This document shows positions 60,627 to 64,000 of a DNA stretch of 64,000 bases, piece by piece. This stretch comes from Methylobacter sp015476545 (GTDB taxonomy: Bacteria; Pseudomonadota; Gammaproteobacteria; Methylococcales; Methylomonadaceae): assembly GCF_052162025.1 (NCBI RefSeq), contig NZ_CP197401.1, positions 558,001-622,000 of the forward strand. The letters are read 5' to 3'. Position numbers and translations under genes: made by a program. Numbering within the stretch: the first letter of the stretch is position 1; the number at the start of each line of letters is the position of its first letter. Under the pieces are notes generated by a model. That model did no database searches, was not told the DNA's origin, and worked only from the letters and a program-made list of their open reading frames with translations.

Positions 60627-61071
60627 ACCGGCGTATCTGCGCCTATCGCTCGTCAATTTTTAAAAGCCTTGGCGAGCGCCTGCTTTCAGTCGGCACCATC
60701 CCCATCAATGCGATTCGAATCGCAACAGAAGATGCGCACTCATTAAGCCGTATCGACAGGTGAATGAAAGGGATTTATGGGCATTCAGAATGAGCAATTA
60801 GCGTGTGGGCTGGGTTGCCAAGCCCAGCATGGACGGCAGAAATGCTGGGTTAGCAATCCAGCCTGCCGTCGCTAAAAGCTGCGATGTTTGGCGTGGCAAA
60901 CGGGATAAAATCTTCCTTGCGTAACATCATTTTTTAAGAAATGTTGTTTGGTCAATGACCGGTTCGATTTCTAATTGAAATGCGGCGCTGATGAAAAAAG
61001 CGACCAGCGTCTTAAGGACATGGCTTTTTTAAGGCGGTCGGTAGCCATTTGCATAGCCGCCTCACGAGGAG
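60627..61071. other. Repeat-rich gap left of the IS3 element
   Basis: 445 bp with no gene. An 8-bp stem (60647-60654 with 60671-60678) with an AT-rich loop may terminate the lipoprotein gene. Two nested hairpins follow at 60809-60870. The rest shows nothing I can name. Confidence 0.5.
60809..60870. repeat. Double-hairpin palindromic repeat
   Basis: GCTGGGTTGCCAAGCCCAGC (60809-60828) and GCTGGGTTAGCAATCCAGC (60844-60862) are two related stem-loops; the second is enclosed by GACGGCA/TGCCGTC (60832-60838 and 60864-60870). The shared GCTGGGTT core suggests a dispersed BIME-like element. Confidence 0.65.
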
Positions 61072-61136
61072 TGATGCGGCTACACTAACCCGGACACACA
61101 ACTTAAAATAACCTGAAAAAGATAGTGTGTCTAAAA

Positions 61137-61433
61137 ATGAGCGATCAAACTAAAAAACCCAATAGCTATGCCTCAGAATTTAAAGAATCGGCTGTTAAGT
61201 TGGCTGTTGAATCAGATCAGCCAATCGCCCAGACAGCGAGAGATTTAGGATTGAATCCCAATACATTACATACTTGGATCAGTAAGTATTCAAAACCGAA
61301 AACGGCCATCGAAAGAACGGATGAACATATTTATGATGAAGTTAAACGGCTGAAGAAAGAATTAGCCTGAGTCACTCAGGAGCGGGATTTGTTAAAAAAG
61401 GCTACCGCGTACTTTGCGAAGGAAATGCAGTGA
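61137..61433 (+). pseudogene. IS3 orfA with premature TGA
   Basis: From ATG 61137 (MSDQTKKPNSYASEFKESAV) the frame has the IS3 helix-turn-helix and runs to RLKKELA, where a TGA (61368-61370) stops it. Past that codon the same frame reads VTQERDLLKKATAYFAKEMQ-stop (61431-61433), the normal OrfA end, so a CGA to TGA change is likely. An AAAAAAG slippery site (61394-61400) for the -1 frameshift that makes the OrfAB transposase lies beyond the stop. Confidence 0.88.
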
Positions 61434-62293
61434 AGTGCGCCTGGATAGCCAAGCATTCCGAAGACTTCCCCGTCGCTGTGCTATGTCGGTTCATGAGCAT
61501 TTCACGGAGTCGTTATTATGAATGGCTCAATTCGCCAAAAACAGAGCGGGCCAAGGAAAATGAGCAATTGCTTGTAATACTGAAAACGTTGTTTCAAAAA
61601 GGCCGAGGAACCTATGGCACACGGCATCTTAAAAAGAAATTCGCTGAGCAAGGTATCGTGGTGAGTCGGCGACGGATTGGCCGGCTTATGAATCGGGCGG
61701 GAGTGGCCTGCAAAACCAGGAAAAAATTTAAAGCGACAACAGACTCCAAGCATACCCAGCCGACTGCCCCTAATTTACTGAACAGACAATTTACAGTCTC
61801 ACAGCCTGATCGCTATTATGTCGGCGACATGACCTACATTGCCACTCAGGAAGGCTGGTTATATTTGGCTGTGGTGATTGACTTGTTTTCCAGAAAGGTC
61901 GTCGGCTGGTCAATGGACAGCCGGATGAAAGCACAACTGGTCAATGAGGCTCTGTTGATGGCTATCTGGCAGCGTAAGCCAGATAAAGGGTTGATATGGC
62001 ATACCGATCGCGGCAGTCAATATGCTTCCGATAGTCATCGCGCTATTTTAAAGGCGCATCACGTCATTCAATCCATGAGTCGTAAAGGAAATTGCTGGGA
62101 TAATAGCGTCTCTGAAAGCTTTTTTCATACCTTGAAAACGGAATTGACGCATCACTGTCAATTTAGGACTCGTGAGGAAGCTAAGCAGGCGATTTTTGAA
62201 TATATTGAGGTCTTTTATAATCGAGAACGCCTGCATTCTGCCAATGACTATTTGTCACCGGTAGACTATGAAATACAGCAAAAAGCTGTGTAA
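61430..62293 (+). CDS. IS3-family transposase OrfB (DDE)
   Basis: A 287-aa frame with GTG start overlapping the orfA stop; in nature it is mostly made as an OrfAB fusion. It has an HTH_21-type region (GRGTYGTRHLKKKFAEQGIV) and an rve catalytic core: Asp133 in VGDMTYIAT, Asp193 in WHTDRGSQYAS and Glu229 in NCWDNSVSESFF, with the expected D-35-E spacing. The catalytic triad is intact. Confidence 0.93.
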   Translation: MKCAWIAKHSEDFPVAVLCRFMSISRSRYYEWLNSPKTERAKENEQLLVILKTLFQKGRGTYGTRHLKKKFAEQGIVVSRRRIGRLMNRAGVACKTRKKFKATTDSKHTQPTAPNLLNRQFTVSQPDRYYVGDMTYIATQEGWLYLAVVIDLFSRKVVGWSMDSRMKAQLVNEALLMAIWQRKPDKGLIWHTDRGSQYASDSHRAILKAHHVIQSMSRKGNCWDNSVSESFFHTLKTELTHHCQFRTREEAKQAIFEYIEVFYNRERLHSANDYLSPVDYEIQQKAV

Positions 62294-62582
62294 CAATGTG
62301 TCCGGAAAAGTGTTGACACATCAGGATTAGATACAGCCATCAGGCCCGGCACATTTTGTTCTTTGAAATGTTCATAGCGCTTTTGAAACCGGAGCGCGAT
62401 TATGAACGTTCAGCCAAAGTTTTCTTTAGTCGGTTGCTTTGATCGCTCTATTACCCTATAGTCTTCTGTTTATGTCCAATCGGGCTGTATGCCTCGATGG
62501 GTGATTGCATAATAGATGAAGCTCTGTGTGTACATGATCATGGTTGCAGTTGGAGCGGTATCTCACTGAAGTTTAAGGTTTA

Positions 62583-63179
62583 ATGGAAGAGTTATTTATC
62601 GGTTGGCTCAAGGAATACGGTTACATTATCCTGTTCTTGTGGTCCATATTAGAAGGTGAAATCGGCCTGATCATGGCCGGAATCATGTCTCATACTGGCG
62701 ATATGCAGTACTTCATGGCGGTTTTCGTGGCCGGCCTTGGCGGTTTCGCCGGTGATCAAATTTATTTTTATATCGGCCGTTTTAACAAAGGCTTTATTCA
62801 GCGCAGACTGCATAACCAGCGACGCAAATTTGCGATTGCGCATTTGCTGCTGAAAAAATACGGCTGGCCCATTATTTTCATGCAGCGCTATATGTATGGT
62901 TTGCGTACCGTCATTCCCATGTCGATAGGTATCACCAAATACTCGGCAAAGCAGTTTGCGTTGATCAATCTGCTCAGCGCTTGGGTATGGGCGGCGATTA
63001 CGATAACCCCGGCCTATTTTTTCGGCGCGGAAATATTGAACATACTGGCCGTAGCCAAGCAGCATTGGTATTTCGCGCTGCCCGTAGCAGGCGCTTTTCT
63101 TTACGCGGTTTATACCTATTTCCACAAACTGGAGCAGCATTTATTGCAAAAGCGCCAGAACCGTTTCTCGAATTCATAG
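62583..63179 (+). CDS. DedA-family membrane protein
   Basis: A 198-aa VTT/DedA protein with about five hydrophobic segments. Family features are SILEGEIGLIMAGIMSHTG (acidic residue in the first membrane-reentrant helix), GGFAGDQIYFYIGRF and FMQRYMYGLRTVIPMSIGITKYS (conserved Arg and Pro). DedA proteins act in membrane lipid (undecaprenyl phosphate or phospholipid) translocation and need proton motive force. The C-terminus is basic. Exact substrate unknown. Confidence 0.9.
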   Translation: MEELFIGWLKEYGYIILFLWSILEGEIGLIMAGIMSHTGDMQYFMAVFVAGLGGFAGDQIYFYIGRFNKGFIQRRLHNQRRKFAIAHLLLKKYGWPIIFMQRYMYGLRTVIPMSIGITKYSAKQFALINLLSAWVWAAITITPAYFFGAEILNILAVAKQHWYFALPVAGAFLYAVYTYFHKLEQHLLQKRQNRFSNS

Positions 63180-63880
63180 CGAGACGGATAAAGAATTTTT
63201 GAATCCCGCTAAAACATTTTTCATTACCAAGCTCACGAATCACTGCATGGGCAAATGACCGGATCATTCTCTATCTGTGCATGCCGTTCGTGATTTTCGC
63301 GATCATTCTGTATCTAAAATTTTCATAATTTTGTAAGCACTGGCGACGAAGTTAATTGGCGAAAATAGGTCATGGTTTCCGCTCAATTGTTGTGCTTTTT
63401 TCCTGTCTCTACCCGTTCTGGCCCAGCAGGCTAGGACGTGCCATGGCGTTAGCCGTAGTACGGTTTATTTACCCTGGTCAGGTTTTAGAAAGAGCGGCTG
63501 TTTACGATGCACGCGTAAAAATCTGGACCTGATCTAACGGGTCTCAACAAAATCTGACATTGAAAGTCTGAGTTCGACCCCAAGCGGAAATTCGCCAGTT
63601 TCCTTTGAACGTCAGGTTATCGTTCTCTTAAGTCATTCAAACTACACCAGACTGTATTCCTATTAAAATCCTCAGTAGAAATATTTTTTTGTTTGTGCTT
63701 TTATTCTTTCAAATTTAAAAGCTAAACCTATTGTAAGGTAGGGACAGAAAGTTTGGGATCCTGTATCTAGAAAAGCCGAGCTGACGAGTGAGACCATCGT
63801 AAGGGTTTCGCAAGACAGGTCGGCTTTTTTATTTTGCGCGAATTTATTTTGTACGAATGAGTCCCACCTGTAGCAGCAAA
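63180..63880. other. Long gap near the right edge, no intact gene
   Basis: About 700 bp without a supported gene. A frame lacking a proper start near 63240-63327 would encode a short hydrophobic peptide (MPFVIFAIILYLKFS), not convincing. The direct repeat GATCATTCT(C/G)TATCT occurs near 63260 and 63300. A structured element lies at 63750-63830. Confidence 0.45.
63750..63830 (+). terminator. Structured element ending in a T-run
   Basis: AAAAGCCGA (63771-63779) pairs with TCGGCTTTT (63820-63828), followed by more T's. Inside, GTGAGACC and GGTTTCGC can form a second stem, and CCTGT (63750-63754) can compete with the outer stem by pairing ACAGG (63815-63819). It looks like the 3' end of a small RNA or a large-loop terminator; no gene precedes it closely. 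Confidence 0.45.
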
Positions 63881-63895
63881 AAATGGCGACGCGCT

Positions 63896-64000
63896 TGGTT
63901 TTATAACCCGCAGCGTCGCCATTCGTACTTGGGCTATAAAAGCCCCAATCAGTATGAGCCAGAAGTGGTTACATTACAAAAATCGCTTAACTGGCTACTG
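63896..64000 (+). pseudogene. 3' fragment of an IS3-family orfB (runs off the window)
   Basis: The frame open to the edge reads WFYNPQRRHSYLGYKSPNQY, the C-terminal signature of IS3 OrfB (FYN.QRRHS.LGY.SP). Nothing of the catalytic domain precedes it; instead an 11-bp inverted repeat AATGGCGACGC (63882-63892) / GCGTCGCCATT (63912-63922) spans the junction. It is a truncated relic, or the edge of another element. Confidence 0.75.

Larger units (their letters stand above)
61072..62323 (+). mobile_element. IS3-family insertion sequence, complete but with a nonsense mutation in orfA
   Basis: The 1252-bp element is bounded by imperfect inverted repeats: left TGATGCGGCTACACTAACCC (from 61072) against right, read inward, TGATGTGTCAACACTTTTCC (from 62323), both continuing CGGACACA. 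TG...CA ends and two overlapping frames are typical of IS3. Possible target duplication GGA on both sides, with one base of uncertainty at the left end. Confidence 0.85.

Noticed and set aside
63231..63328. Small hydrophobic peptide (MPFVIFAIILYLKFS end)
   Set aside because: No ribosome site, an internal ATG too close to the end, and direct repeats within; not enough to call a gene.
63750..63830. Hammerhead ribozyme
   Set aside because: CTGACGA and a following stem are present, but the GAAA box after stem II is missing (the bases read CAAG) and stem I does not form, so cleavage is not expected.
1..64000. CRISPR array, tRNA, rRNA or prophage
   Set aside because: Looked for regularly spaced repeats, tRNA cloverleaf ends and phage structural genes; none seen.

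Overview
The window looks like chromosomal DNA of a gammaproteobacterium, most likely a type I methanotroph (Methylococcales). This is inference, because no methane monooxygenase, rRNA or tRNA gene is visible. The evidence is a gammaproteobacterial envelope gene order (mla-murA beside kds-lpt-rpoN-hpf-rapZ), a pyrophosphate-dependent phosphofructokinase of the kind methanotrophs use, a DUF1566 protein with a C-terminal exosortase-type sorting signal, and a TonB receptor carrying OprC-type copper-ligand motifs.

Layout. 1-7.9 kb (minus strand): cytochrome bc1 genes (petA, start of petB), hisC-hisD-hisG, murA and an mla phospholipid transporter set without mlaC. 8-10.5 kb: repeats, cobB and a mostly non-coding stretch. 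10.5-19 kb (plus): cation exchanger, kdsD-kdsC-lptC-lptA-lptB, rpoN, hpf, rapZ, mgtE. 19-21.2 kb (minus): a small winged-helix gene and minE-minD-minC. 21.6-29.3 kb: TPP riboswitch plus thiC, an unrecognised conserved-looking gene, moaC/moaD/moaE, ppa, a DUF2797 gene and pfp. 29.7-33.0 kb (plus): ilvB-ilvH-ilvC, closed by a strong terminator.

33.1-37.5 kb is an accessory island. It holds a decayed rtcB tail, a decayed IS3 orfA, a SeqA_N-like/RAMA-like gene with a perfect 40-bp palindrome over its predicted promoter, the core of a RAYT transposase between inverted REP elements, a secreted DUF1566 protein, two tiny overlapping genes, a probable Tse2-type toxin with a 77-aa partner, and a candidate minus-strand small RNA. 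37.6-46.6 kb returns to core genes: a RegB/RegA-type redox two-component pair, mazG, an adenosine-kinase-like gene, dgkA, gcvH and a heavy-metal RND pump with its adaptor.

46.6-60.6 kb: iscA-iscS-iscR (no iscU; iscR has a good IscR-type site on its promoter), cysE, trmJ, suhB, the copper-type TonB receptor, rimI-udg-leuA (leuA preceded by a promoter and a leucine-rich leader peptide), pssA, msrA, hslO and a lipoprotein. 61.1-62.3 kb is an IS3-family element whose orfA has an in-frame stop before the frameshift site; then a DedA gene and, at the right edge, another IS3 transposase fragment.

Functional themes are envelope building (murA, kds/lpt, mla, pssA, dgkA), branched-chain amino acid and histidine synthesis, Fe-S and cysteine supply, pyrophosphate economy (ppa, pfp) and copper/metal handling. 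The best candidates for something new are the palindrome-controlled RAMA gene, the Tse2-like pair, the leuA leader and the minus-strand RNA upstream of regB.
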